From positions 22,884,501-22,948,500 of the forward strand of contig CM027385.1 of NCBI GenBank assembly GCA_015680905.1: a DNA stretch of 64,000 nt. Direction: 5' to 3'. The position numbers and the translations under genes were made by a program. The DNA is from Coptis chinensis. Its lineage: Eukaryota; Streptophyta; Magnoliopsida; Ranunculales; Ranunculaceae. The notes under the pieces were generated by a model, which had not been told where the DNA came from, did not search any database, and saw only the letters and a program-made list of their open reading frames with translations. Positions 11,134 to 22,210 of this stretch are shown piece by piece (positions within the stretch are counted from its first letter, which is position 1; each line of letters opens with the position of its first letter).

Positions 11134-11470
11134 TTTGGGCTTGGGCCTGGGTCGGTTCCCTTGGGCCTAAACCTTTTGTTGTGGTTGGGCCCGATTTTAT
11201 TTTAAGTTATTGGGCCGGTTTAGATTGTTGGGCCTTAGGTGGGTTAGTTGATGGACCGGTTTATTTGGTTTGTTTTGGGCCGAATTTAACCTTTTGTTTT
11301 GGGCCCGATTATGTTCTAAATTGTTGGACCAGTTCTAATATTAGTCTATGGCCCGTTTCATTTGTTTTGTTGGGCCAGTTTCATTTGTTTTGTTGGGCCG
11401 GTTTCAGTTCAATTTTCGGGCCGAACTCAGTTGTGTTTTGGGCCAGTTAAGTCTAAAGTTTTTGGGCCAG
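11134..11470 (+). promoter_or_regulatory. Cluster of about 12 TGGGCY words in LTR B
   Basis: About twelve TGGGCC/TGGGCT words lie within 340 bp, most in the context TTGGGCC followed by AGTT, GGTT or CGA. TGGGCY is the site II element recognised by TCP transcription factors in many plant promoters. Whether these copies act as such is inference. Related GGCCCAA words occur in element A near 14530-14740 and 20450-20640. Confidence 0.45.
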
Positions 11471-11616
11471 TTCTAATATTGCTTGGGGCCAGTCCATAGG
11501 ACTTAAAATAGATCTATTTGGGTTTTTCAATGTTTAGATTTTCGGGTTCTAAGGTTTGGGCTTGGCCAGTTGGGTCCGAACCATTACCTTGGTCATGAGT
11601 CCATGAGCCATGCACC

Positions 11617-11791
11617 TTTGACCTTAGCCATGAACCATGGCTATGACTATGAACCTGTTGAACATAGAAACAACAGTTTGACTTTGACTTTGACCTTTGA
11701 CTTTGACCATGCCAGTTTGACTTTGACCATGACATGTTGACCATGACGTTTTGACTTTGACTTTGACCGTTGACCGTGGAATGTTGACTTT
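11617..11791 (+). promoter_or_regulatory. Array of about 14 TTGACY (W-box core) words in LTR B
   Basis: Roughly fourteen TTGACC/TTGACT words occur in 175 bp, in a TTTGACTTTGACC pattern. TTGACY is the core W-box bound by WRKY factors. The aligned part of element A (near 14160-14200) has only a few AGTCAA words, so the array appears expanded in this copy. A simple microsatellite-like expansion with no regulatory role is the alternative. Confidence 0.45.
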
Positions 11792-12436
11792 TCCAGTTTT
11801 TCTCATATTTGATTTTATGGACTATTGTAATAATAAAATGTTGTCGAACATTATATAACGTTGTTTGTCATTATCTAATTATGATTTGACGTGAGTAGTG
11901 TGTAAAGTATATATATATTGGGCTTTGATTGTGGACTGTAGACTGTTTAATTGTGCTACATTTTATGTTGTAAATTGTATGGACAAATCAAATGTTGAAA
12001 TGCTGTGGAAGCTGATATAAATTTGGTTGTCATTATCTAATTAAGATTTGACGTTGATATTGTGACACTATGTAATATGTTGGGATATATATATTGAATG
12101 CAATAGTTTTGGAGACATAGATGTATAAAAGCTTTATTATTTTATATGTGAGATGCTACTATGAGGTAGTATAATATGTGTGGATATTTTCCCACGGGTT
12201 TGTGGCGTAGTGCAATAATATATTGGCACGTGAAATAATAAAAGTGGTTACGAGATATAATTGAGATATTTCTAAATAGTGTGGCTTAGTGCAATAAGGT
12301 AATTGACCTGCACGTGATATAGTTGAATTATTATGAGTCATAGATGGATGACACCTGAATAAATTACGTAACGAAAATCCTAGAACTTGACTACCACAAC
12401 ACATGTGATCTGCCCTGTGTGGGCGTATTTAATATA

Positions 12437-12703
12437 TAAGATGTTGATATATAAGATGTTGATATATAAGATGTTGATATATATGAGATGTTGATTGACC
12501 CATGTTGTCAATAATCGTGAGCCGAATAGTGGCTTGATATATAAGATGTTGATATATAAGATGTTGTATATATATGAGATGTTGATTGACCCATGTGTTG
12601 GGCAATCGAAAATTTAATAGTAGCTTGATATATAAGATGTTGTATATATATGAGATGTTGATTGACCCATGTGTTGGGCAATCGTAGCCGAATAGTGGCT
12701 TGA
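12437..12703. repeat. Two-level minisatellite in LTR B
   Basis: A short unit ATGTTGATATATAAG is repeated head to tail. It sits inside a larger unit of about 90-110 bp present about three times. The larger unit contains GAGATGTTGATTGACCCATG, GGCAATCG and AATAGTGGCTTGATATATAAG. Confidence 0.75.
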
Positions 12704-13014
12704 TTATTCCGTTCGCAAATATTGGAACGAGACGCGCGATATTTTATGCCGAATAGGGGCATTACTTATATAATGGCTTCCGTGTGAGGATTTACCTGGT
12801 GTGCGGCATCCCGCTCAGGGTGGTTACGCACGGAGTGGTACATTATATAAGGGGAGGCATGTGGATGTACATGTTCGGCGTTGGGTAGCGATTGTGGTAG
12901 CCAGGGAAACTAGGTAAGACATAGATACGACGTGATTTTTAGGGACACACAAAGAAAGCCTGAAATAATCTAATTATGGTAATATGTTTGGTTGGTTATT
13001 TGTTTAGTTAAAAC

Positions 13015-13195
13015 CTAAAGCGCCTCGATGGAGGAACTACATGCCTTATTTATGATGCGTATAGTTTATTGTGTGGTTAGTGGGAAGTTAAGGCGCCTCA
13101 GTGGAGGAACTACCTGCCTTAATTATTGTATTTGAGTATGTTATATTAGTCGTTGAAAGTTAAGGCGCCTCGGTGGAGGAACTAACTGCCGTATG
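13015..13195. repeat. Three-copy AAGGCGCCTCGGTGGAGGAAC repeat in LTR B
   Basis: Three copies of (A)GGCGCCTC(A/G)(G/A)TGGAGGAACTA occur here. They are the inverted counterparts of the trio at 9174-9333 in element A. This supports LTR B being the same family in opposite orientation. Confidence 0.7.
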
Positions 13196-15731
13196 GATTA
13201 TGTATATATTTGTATAAGTATATGTTGTTTTTAGAGCTACTCACACCAGCATTTTTATAATGCTGACCCGATTTGCATATTTGCTTATTGGGTGTGTTCA
13301 TTCAATGAACATAGTTGATAAGTTTTGACAGGTTTAGTGTTGAAGAAGAGTGGTTGCTGCTTGTGGTTTGCGTTAGCGTTGCATCTCAGGATTTGTTTTG
13401 TTTTCCCTTGAGGTGATATAGAATTTCAGTCTAGACAATGTTTTTGTATTTTCATTTGTAAATTTTATTAAAGAGTTATTGAAATGAGAGTTGTAACCTA
13501 ATCTTATTTGTGAATCTTTGTCATGAAGAAGACTTTTGTTTAAGTTAAAAAATTTATTGGTTTTTATTATCCGCATATTTAAACTGTTTATGGGTTTTTG
13601 GGAGTTGAGAGTGCGTCACACCTCGGAGATCGAAGAGTCGGGAACAAATAATGTTTTTCCGAATTCTGTCGAAATTCGGGGTGTGACAACATACGTCAAT
13701 CACAAGGGCCAAATCACATGAGTTGTGGTAGCTAGGTTCTAGAATTTTCGTTACGTAATTTATTCAGGTGTCATACATTCATGTCTCATAATAATTCAAG
13801 TTCTATCTCATGCCAGTATACTTAATTGTACTAAAGCTTAACGTTTCTCGTTAAAATACAATCCACATTATCACGTGCCAATACTATTCATTGCCTACAC
13901 CATATGGAATATCTCAAGCCTTCATAAATATTACAATTCATTTAAGTAGCAACTCATAATAGTAATCAATCATGTAATATATTCGTTCAATATAGGTATG
14001 TGAGCTCAATTCACCATTAAAGGCATGCATTATTTCCATTTGTGCACACTATAAATAGTAAATAAATAATCAAAATATAAGTCCATTCTACCAATGTCAA
14101 AATGAAACGACTTTAAAAAGAAAGAACAACTCAAGTCCAAATATCATGCATAATTATTCTAGTCCAAATCACAAGTCAAGTCAAAATGATCAACCGTCAA
14201 CAGCCCAATACTAAAGTCCATGAATCTAAGTCCGTATGTAGTTTAATTCTCATAAAAATGTATATATATAAGTCTTATTATAAGAATTCCCCTCTTGTTA
14301 CGTACCAATATTTATATACTTTACATACTAATCACGTCAATCTTAATTAGATAATGACAAACAAGGTTATGCAATTTTCGACAACATTTTTATTATTATA
14401 TTTGTCCATAAAATTTACAACATAAAATGTAGCACAATTTAAACAGTCAAAAGTCCACAATCAAAGCTCAAAACCAAAACCCAAAAGTCTAAATATTTAA
14501 AGACCCTATTTGGATCTATATTAAGTTATATGGACCGGCCCCAAAACAAACTTGAAACTTGCCCAAAGAAAGCTAATTGGTTTCGGCCCAAGCCAACTAA
14601 AAAAATAAAACTTAAACTGGCCCAAAACTTTAATTGGTTCGGCCCAAAGAAAGCTAATATGGTCCAACCCAAAAACAAAATAGAAACTGGCCCAACAACT
14701 AAAATCTAAAGACTTTGGTCTAAAGCCCAAAGCCCAAACCCAACCGACTAACAGGTCGTCTTCTTCATCAGGCTTCTTCCTCCACCGCACCAGCTCGCGC
14801 CAGCCACCACCATCTCTCCTCTTCATCCCCCTTTCAACCCGGCGGTTGGACTCCTAATGAAAACCTCTAATACTTTAATACATGAAAAACTCGATTTCCT
14901 CTCCCCCTCACCAGCTCGAATTCCGGCCAAATCGCACCGCCATTAATGCCTGTCGAAGCTTTATCCGCACCACTCTCTAGCACCTATACAAACATCACTA
15001 ACCAACCTCAAACCAACAAATCTAACATCTCAACAAAAAAGTTCGAACAAATCAAACAGGAGGATTTCGTTCTTTTGGCTGGCGACGCCATTAACACCTG
15101 TTCAAGCTTTTTCCAAGCTTCAACAGCTAATAACCAACCCTTACTCCTACCACAATTCAATCCACCTCCAACCAACAAAACAATCAACAAAATAAAAAAA
15201 CGATTCCGGAGTTTGCGCCGCCATTAACGACCTGTTCCGAGCTCCAGCAGATTCAAACCAGCGTTTCAATTATTAAGTAAAAATAACTATACTAACATAT
15301 AACCAATCCAATAATTCGAGCGGATGAGAAAAACAATAACAACATAGAAAAACAGCACAAACAAAAGAAAACCGAGCAGAAGAAAACTTTGACAGTAAAG
15401 CATTTCATTCGTAGCCGTAAACTCTAGTTTCGGTGAAAAAGAAAAAACTAACTACTCACCTTAAGTAAAAGCTCCACAAATCTCTCCTAGTCCGAATTGT
15501 CGCGCTCCAACTCTCTAGCAAGCGAGCCGCCTCCATTTTATTTTATTTTTTATCCAAAAACCCTGTTCTCTGGAAAAATATGAATATATACCTGAGTTTG
15601 AAACCTAAGCCCAACACAGACTCGGGCCCAGAAATCAAGCCCACATATCCTAAATCCAATCAAACAAATTTTAAATAAAAGTAAATTAATTAATAAATAA
15701 ATAAATGTAGATTACAAATACGGGCGTTACA

Positions 15732-18041
15732 GCTATACACATCTCAAAAGAATCTAGTCCCGAGATTCGGAAGTAAAGCTATACAAACAAATAACGTTGG
15801 TTATTAACTTAGAACCTACACAAGAATGTACAGAGATTAAACTTAAACAAGATAACGTTGATATTAATTATTTTTAAATAATTTCAGAATATATGTCCTC
15901 AGACCACTACAAAATCTATTATAGTTTAACTGTCTATATTAAAATAAATTATTACTACTTTCACTTAAACACAAGACAAATATATCGTTTCTCATTAGCA
16001 TGCAGTTTCTTAACACATAGCAAACTCTACGAAAAATAATATTATACTTAAACAAATCAATAATGTGAGGTAAGCTCATCCCTGCATAAAATATTAGGGT
16101 GTTTTTCATTATCATGCACAAAAAGAATATTAGTGTCCTAATACACTTAAAACAAAAATCACTCATGTCATTGAAACTACAATAAAAATCTTAAACATTT
16201 TAATTAAGTGTACTCCTGTATCATATGAGTCAAATCGAAAGGGAAACATCTAATTAAAGATACAAACAATAATATGAATCAATGACGTTCACTACTCTAA
16301 ACACCAATGTATCGTCGTCAATAACACATTAATTAAAACACTCTTATCCAATTTTACATCAATTTCTTCTCTTATTATCATGGATGACAATCTAAGCAAC
16401 GGACATACTACGCATTTCATAAGAAAATTTAAACAACAAAATGCATATAATTTGTAGTTTATTTCATGACTACTCACTATGATAAACCATGGACTAAATA
16501 TGGTGAAAGAAAAAATGTCGGCATACCAACGCACTTTAAGTAAACAATAATAAAATTAATTAGTTGGCAAAAGTTATAGAGAATGGATGAATTACACTAA
16601 TTATTATGCATTTGAAATGTCACATGATATTAACCACCTCAAACAATAAAACTTTATATTTATTTTAGTCATGCTATCAGAAACCCTTTTATTCTATTAT
16701 TTTATTGTGTCCACAAATATTATTTCTTTGCATAGTTAAACAAACTATTAAGGAACTCTAACTCAAGCTTATGCAATTATAATTCATCAACATGAGAGGA
16801 AGATAAACAATCAAATATATAATACTCTCATTTAAGCCAGCAAAAATAAATCATTTAAAACTATATAAATCATGAACATGAAAACAGCCATCGAATCCTA
16901 ATTCAGGAATGCAACTAGATCAAATCTAACATGAATTTTAAAAAAATTTAGGATAATATAAACTCACTTCTAATATATCACCCACAACAAGTTATATTCT
17001 CAATATAATATTTATGAACAATAAACCAATGTATATGTTTAAGAATACTCGAATATGCAAAAATCAATGTGAAACTAATTTAACAATATTAATCAATCAT
17101 GTCATAATTTATAGGCACGAAATACACTTATAAAAATAAAAATTTGTTTGTTGTTGAAGTAAGATCATCATTATATTAAGACATCCTCCACATAAATTTC
17201 AATATAGTTTACGACTACCAATTATCACAACTATTTTTAATTAATCATTAATAACGTGACATTAAGAAAACAACCTACATATGTATGTCTTATTGGTGAA
17301 ACAATATTGTCATCACATGCACACGGTAATAGTTCATCTATATACAATAATATAAGAAAGCGTGTATACGTAAATATATACATCTCAAAAGGAATACACA
17401 TATATTTTATTTTATTTTTCTTTCTATTTCTAACTAATTATATCTAACAAATTAATCTCTTATACTTTAAAACATTATTCATCTATTAAAGTGTACGAGT
17501 GAGGCGAGATAATTCCTCCAACACAGAAGCAATTAGTTCCTTACTTAGTACGTCACAAAGTCATTAGTTAATACAGTTCATTCAATATATATTAAAATAT
17601 CTCTTAGCTTGTTTCTTGAATACTAACATAACACTCAAATACAACGTTCACAGACATATTATCGCACTTAATCTATAATCCATGTGAAAATAAACACCAA
17701 CAATAAAACAACATTATAGCAGCACACATCATTTTAATCAAATCCGTTAATAATTAACATATAACAAATGTAACTACTCCTCATATGAGAAGGATAATAA
17801 AAACATTTCATATACACTCCACAAAGTAACTAATATAAATATACACCTTACACATACAAACAAATCAAGAAAAATATTGACTCGCTTTATTTATGTATCT
17901 TTCTTTTTTCTTTGTAAAAATAAAACGACTAGCAGAATTAGTTTTGAAAATAATACTTCTTAAACACTACCCATAAACCACGATCCGAGAATCACTTAGG
18001 CTCACCTAGGTCTAAGCTAACCAAATACTCTAATACCAAAC
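15732..18041. other. Interior of element A, AT-rich, no coding sequence
   Basis: This 2.3-kb interior holds no gag, protease, RT or integrase motif in any frame. All ORFs are shorter than about 80 codons and look random. At its right end the minus strand reads TGGTATTAGAGTATTTGG next to the LTR, a degraded primer-binding site. An autonomous gypsy element would have about 5 kb of coding sequence here. Confidence 0.75.
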
Positions 18042-18685
18042 TGTCACACCCATAATTTCGACAGAATTCGAAAAAAAACAATATTTGTTCCTCGACTCTT
18101 CGATTTTCGAAGTGTGATGCACTCTCAACTCCCAAAAACCCATAATCAGTTTAAATACGCGGATAATTAAAAACCAATAAAAATTTAAGATAAACAAAAG
18201 TCCTCTTCATTTTCCAAGAACTCACAAATATGATTAAATTACAAATCTCCTTTCCACTATTCGGCTACGCCAGAAGGGCCAATCAAATTACTTACGCCAG
18301 AAGGGCCATTCAGATTCACTGAAAACGCCAGAAGGGCCAATCATATCACATACGTCCATCACAAGGGCCAAATCACATGAGTTGTGGTAGCTAGGTTCTA
18401 GGATTTTCGTTACGTAATTTATTCAGGTGTCATACATTCATGTCTCATAATAATTCTAGTTCTATCTCATGCCAGTATACTTAATTGTACTGAAGCTCAA
18501 CGTTTCTCGTTATAATACAATCCACATTATCACGTGCCAATACTATTCATTGCACTACACCATATGGAATATCTGAAGCCTTCATAAATACTACAATTCA
18601 TTTAAGTAGCAACTCATAAAAGTAATCAATCATGTAATGTATTCGTTCAATATAGGTACGTGAACTCAATTCACCATCAAAGGCA

Positions 18686-19955
18686 TTTAGGAACAGTTAT
18701 TTCAAAATACAAATTTCTACAAACCGCAAAAACCCACGCACAGCAAAATTAATGGCGTCACGGTTTTGGATAGAAAGCATACCTTTTAGAATCGGCTAAG
18801 AAGTAATTTCTGAGAATCCAATAGCTATGAATCCGAATCAACAATCAACCCCTTGATCTTCTGTTGTATTCCTTTAGAATAGATTGGACGTTGTGTGGGT
18901 AACGATCTACCAACCCCCTTCTTTCTCACAAAGCTAGATCCAATTTTGGATCTATCTTTCCTTGCCTCTCTTTTCAATCCAGAGTGAATAGTAATTTTTG
19001 GCCAAGAGAAAAAGGATTCTCTTTATAGGCTACAACAGGGACCATGAGGAGAAATTAGGGTTGGGCCTCCTGACGGGCTTGGGCTTCCCATGTTCGCCCA
19101 AAACAGAAGGCCCAAGTCCGTCAACAAATGGCTTATTCTACTAAAGGCCATTGTTGCACTACCGCCCTAATCCCAAATTACGTGTCAACGTTTATGGGCT
19201 CCGTATTATATGCTTGTGGATTTCCCCGTGTTTAAGATATCAAATGTCCGTTGATTAAGTCAAGTTACTGACAACTACATTAATCAACTTCTTATGTCCT
19301 TGAGTAGTACCACTCAACCTCATTGTCATGTCGGAATAAATCCACTTGCAGGGTTTACATTACAATCTTTTTGAGCTCCTCAAGGGGACATCATCAACCC
19401 GACTTCCTGTGGGTCATGGATTCCTTCTATAATCAACAGCACACCTTACATACAATGTCATTACCCAATCCACCGAGTTTGTTGATTCACAAATGAATCT
19501 CACTCATTGATGATTTAAAGCAATGTACAATCCACGTAAGTGCCCGTTATTATATCCAGATTAAAAGGACAAGCATCCATAATAACAGAGGCGTTTGTTC
19601 TATTATATAGTCAGTATAAAGAGAAACAACCTCACTTGGTCCTGTTCAATACACACAAAGTGTACTAGTGTAATCTTATAGTCAAGATAGACTAATACCA
19701 GATTATACTACAACCGTACCAATGGTTTGTCCAAATCCATCTAGGTTGTGAACGATTATCTTATACTTTATAAGGTACTGATGATATGATCTTCTATGTG
19801 TCCACACCATATCATCTACAACATAAAGTATTAGACACATGTATATAACTAATAACATATATAATATGCATAACATTTGCCCATATGATTCTCATTCAAA
19901 ATATAAAGAATTAGAGTTAATACAAAAGTAATGCTTTTAGTATATAACCCTATCA
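18686..19955 (-). mobile_element. Second copia-type solo LTR, inside the 5' LTR of element A
   Basis: This 1270-bp copy of the LTR at 409-1669 shares most of its length, including GGACGTTGTGTGGG, AATCAACTTCTTATGTCC and the CCCTATCA end. AGGCA duplicates flank it (18681-18685 and 19956-19960). The other LTR of element A has an uninterrupted site near 14030. Its left end reads TTTAGGAAC where the other copy has TGTAGGAAC, so one terminal base has changed. A TATA-like word CTATAAAGAG is readable on the minus strand near 19024. Confidence 0.82.
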
Positions 19956-20696
19956 AGGCACGCATTATTTCCATTTGTGCACACTAAATAGTAAATAAAT
20001 GATCGAAATATATATCCATTCTACCAATGTCAAAATGAAACGACTTTAAAAAGAAAGAACAATATTATTCTAGTCCAAATCACAAGTCAAGTCAAACTGA
20101 TCAACCGTCAACATCCCAATACTAAAGTCCATAAATCTAAGTCCGTATGTAATTTAATTCTCATAAAAATGTATATATCTAAGTCTTATTATAAGAATTC
20201 CCCTCTTGTTACGTGCCAATATTTATATGCTTTACACACTAATCACGTCAATCTTAATTAGATAATGACAAATAAGGTTATGCAATTTTCGACAACATTT
20301 TTATTATTATATTTTTCCATAAAATTTACAACATAAAACGTAGCACAATTTAAACAGTCAAAAGTCCACAATCAAAGCTCAAAACCAAAACCCAAAAGTC
20401 TAAATATTTAAAGACCCCATTTGGATCTATATTAAGTTATATGGACCGGCCCCAAAACAAATTTGAAATTGGCCCAAAGAAAGCTAATTGGTTTCGGCCC
20501 AAGCCAACTAAAAAAATAAAACTTAAACTGGCCCAAAACTTTAATTGGTTTGGCCCAAAGAAAACTAATATGGTCCGACCCAAAAACAAAATAGAAACTG
20601 GCCCAACAACTAAAATCTAAAGACTTTGGGCCAATGCCCAAAGCCCAAGCCCAACCGACCAACAGGTCATCTTCTCCATCAGGCTTCTTCCTCCAC

Positions 20697-21204
20697 TAGG
20701 GCTGGTCATCGAGCTACCCGAGTCGAGTTTGCTATACTCGAGCTCGACTCGCACATGCAGAAGCTCGACTCGAACTCGACTCGAACTCGACTCGAACTCG
20801 CATTCGAGCTTAATATTGAAGCTCAAGCTCGACTCGGCTCGACTCGTTTTACACTTCGAGCTCGAGCTCAGGTTCAAACTCGAGTTCAGTTATGCTCGTT
20901 TGAACTCGAACTCGAGCTCAAACTCAAAAAAAATGTATATAAAACATTAAAACTAGTATAAATTGTAAATTATAGTTGGGTATAAAGTATAAAATGTCGT
21001 ATAAATTATAAATTATATACTACGTATGGGCTTATAAAACGAGTAACTCGCGAGCTACTCGAACTCGAACTACTCGCTATCTAGAATGAGCTTTAAATTA
21101 AGCTCAATCTCGACTCATACTTTTGTGCGAACGAGTTTGAGTCGAGCCTTCGACGAGCCGAGCTCGAGTTACTCACGAATACCTCGACTCGATGACCAGC
21201 CCTA
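20697..21204. mobile_element. hAT-type MITE composed of CTCGA-rich repeats
   Basis: This 508-bp element has 17-bp-plus inverted termini, TAGGGCTGGTCATCGAG at the left and its complement at the right. An 8-bp target duplication TCCTCCAC flanks it (20689-20696 and 21205-21212). The allelic position in the left LTR of element A (near 14775) is empty. The interior is rich in CTCGAACTCGA/CTCGAGCTCG words, concentrated toward both ends. The 8-bp duplication and TAGGG start fit the hAT superfamily. No transposase is present. Confidence 0.88.
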
Positions 21205-22210
21205 TCCTCCACCGCACCAGCTCGCGCCGGCCACCACCATCTCTCCTCTTCATCCCCCTTTCAACCCAGCGGTTGGACTCCTAATGAAAACCCCTAAGAC
21301 TTTAATACATGAAAAACTCGATTTCCTCTCCCCCTCACCAGCGCACCAGTGCGAATTCCGGCCAAATCGCGCCGCCATTAATGCCTGTCGAAGCTTCATC
21401 CGCACCACTCTCCAGCACCCCTACAAACATCACTAACCAACCTCAAACCAACAAATCTAACATCACAACAAAAAAATTCGAACAAATTAAACAGGATGAT
21501 TTTGTTCTTTTGGCTGGCGACGCCATTAACACCTGTTCAAGCTTTTTCCAAGCTTCAACAGCCAATAACCAACCCTTACTCCAACCACAATTCAATCCAC
21601 CTCTAACCACAATTCAATCCACCTCCAACCACAATTCAATCCACCTCCAACCAACAAAACAATCAACAAAATAAAAAAATGATTCCGGAGTTTGCGCCGC
21701 CATTAACGACCTGTTCCGAGCTCCAGCAGATTCAAACCAGCGTTTCAATTATTAAGTAAAAATAACTATACTAACATCTAACCAATCCAATAATTCGAGT
21801 GGATGGGAAAAACAATAACAACATAGAAAAACAGCACAAACAAAAGAAAACCGAGCGGAAGAAAACTTTGACAGTAAAGCATTTCATTCGTAGCCGTAAA
21901 CTCTAGTTTCGGTGAAAAAGAAAAAACTAACTACTCACCTTAAGTAAAAGCTCCACGAATCTCTCCTAGTCCGAATCGTCGCGCTCCAACTCTCTAGCAA
22001 GCGAGCCACCTCCATTTTATTTTATTTTTTATCCAAAAACCCTATTCTCTGGAAAAATATGAATATATACATGGGTTTGAAACCTAAGCCCAACACAGAC
22101 TCGGGCCCAGAAATCAGGCCCACATATCCCAAATCCAATCAAACAAATTTAAAATAAAAATAAATAAATTAATAAATAAATAAATGCATATTACAAATAT
22201 AGGCGTTACA

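Larger units (their letters stand above)
10028..13688 (+). mobile_element. Solo LTR of the element A family (LTR B), inverted relative to its host
   Basis: This 3661-bp segment starts TGTAACGCCCG and ends GGGGTGTGACA, the reverse complement of the ends of element A. The 5-bp duplication ACATA flanks it (10023-10027 and 13689-13693). The corresponding place in the other LTR of element A (near 18350) is uninterrupted, which proves the insertion. No internal region is attached, so it is a solo LTR. It contains dense clusters of TGGGCY words, TTGACY words and a TATATAAG-type minisatellite (listed separately). No protein is recognised; ORFs such as 11079-11450 come from the repeated TTGGGCC words. 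Confidence 0.9.
8672..15731 (-). repeat. Element A 3' LTR, interrupted by a solo LTR
   Basis: Without the inserted solo LTR (10028-13688), this LTR is about 3.4 kb. It starts TGTCACACCTTG and ends CGGGCGTTACA. It aligns by eye with 18042-22210 through long shared stretches, for example around GAAGGGCC, GGCCCAAAG and the pyrimidine-rich blocks near 14820-15250. No protein-coding sequence is recognised. ORFs in it, such as 14521-14826 or 14946-15227, arise from repeated GGGCC or low-complexity runs. Confidence 0.85.
8672..22210 (-). mobile_element. Long-LTR retrotransposon without coding capacity (LARD-like element A)
   Basis: This segment begins TGTCACACC and ends GGCGTTACA, and is flanked by the 5-bp duplication GGCAA (8667-8671 and 22211-22215). 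It has two minus-oriented LTRs (8672-15731 and 18042-22210, each swollen by later insertions) around a 2.3-kb interior with no gag or pol. A primer-binding-like word, TGGTATTAGAG on the minus strand (about 18030-18040), resembles the initiator-tRNA-Met site and abuts the right LTR. That makes the right copy the 5' LTR. No clear polypurine tract is visible at 15732. LTRs of about 3.4 kb with an empty AT-rich interior fit a large retrotransposon derivative. Its autonomous partner is not in this window. Confidence 0.85.
18042..22210 (-). repeat. Element A 5' LTR, with an internal deletion and two insertions
   Basis: This right-hand LTR starts TGTCACACCCAT and ends AGGCGTTACA. Relative to the left LTR it lacks about 1.0 kb (equivalent to 8884-9900), with the junction near 18255. 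It gained a copia solo LTR (18686-19955) and a hAT-type MITE (20697-21204). The remaining sequence follows the left LTR closely, with scattered substitutions and small indels. Confidence 0.85.

Noticed and set aside
10659..11450. ORFs on both strands in LTR B (minus 10659-10937, plus 11079-11450)
   Set aside because: Composition reflects low-complexity and TTGGGCC repeats in an LTR. No domain, and frames are not kept in the sister LTRs.
9174..13195. GTTCCTCCACCGAGG / GGCGCCT repeats considered as a CRISPR-like or tRNA-type array
   Set aside because: Only three copies, irregular spacing, in a plant LTR, with an inverted counterpart in the related LTR. They are family repeats, not an array of spacers.
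20432..20961. Overlapping ORFs with Trp/Gly-rich and Ser/Arg/Leu-rich peptides
   Set aside because: They come from GGCCCAA repeats in the LTR and CTCGA repeats in the MITE.
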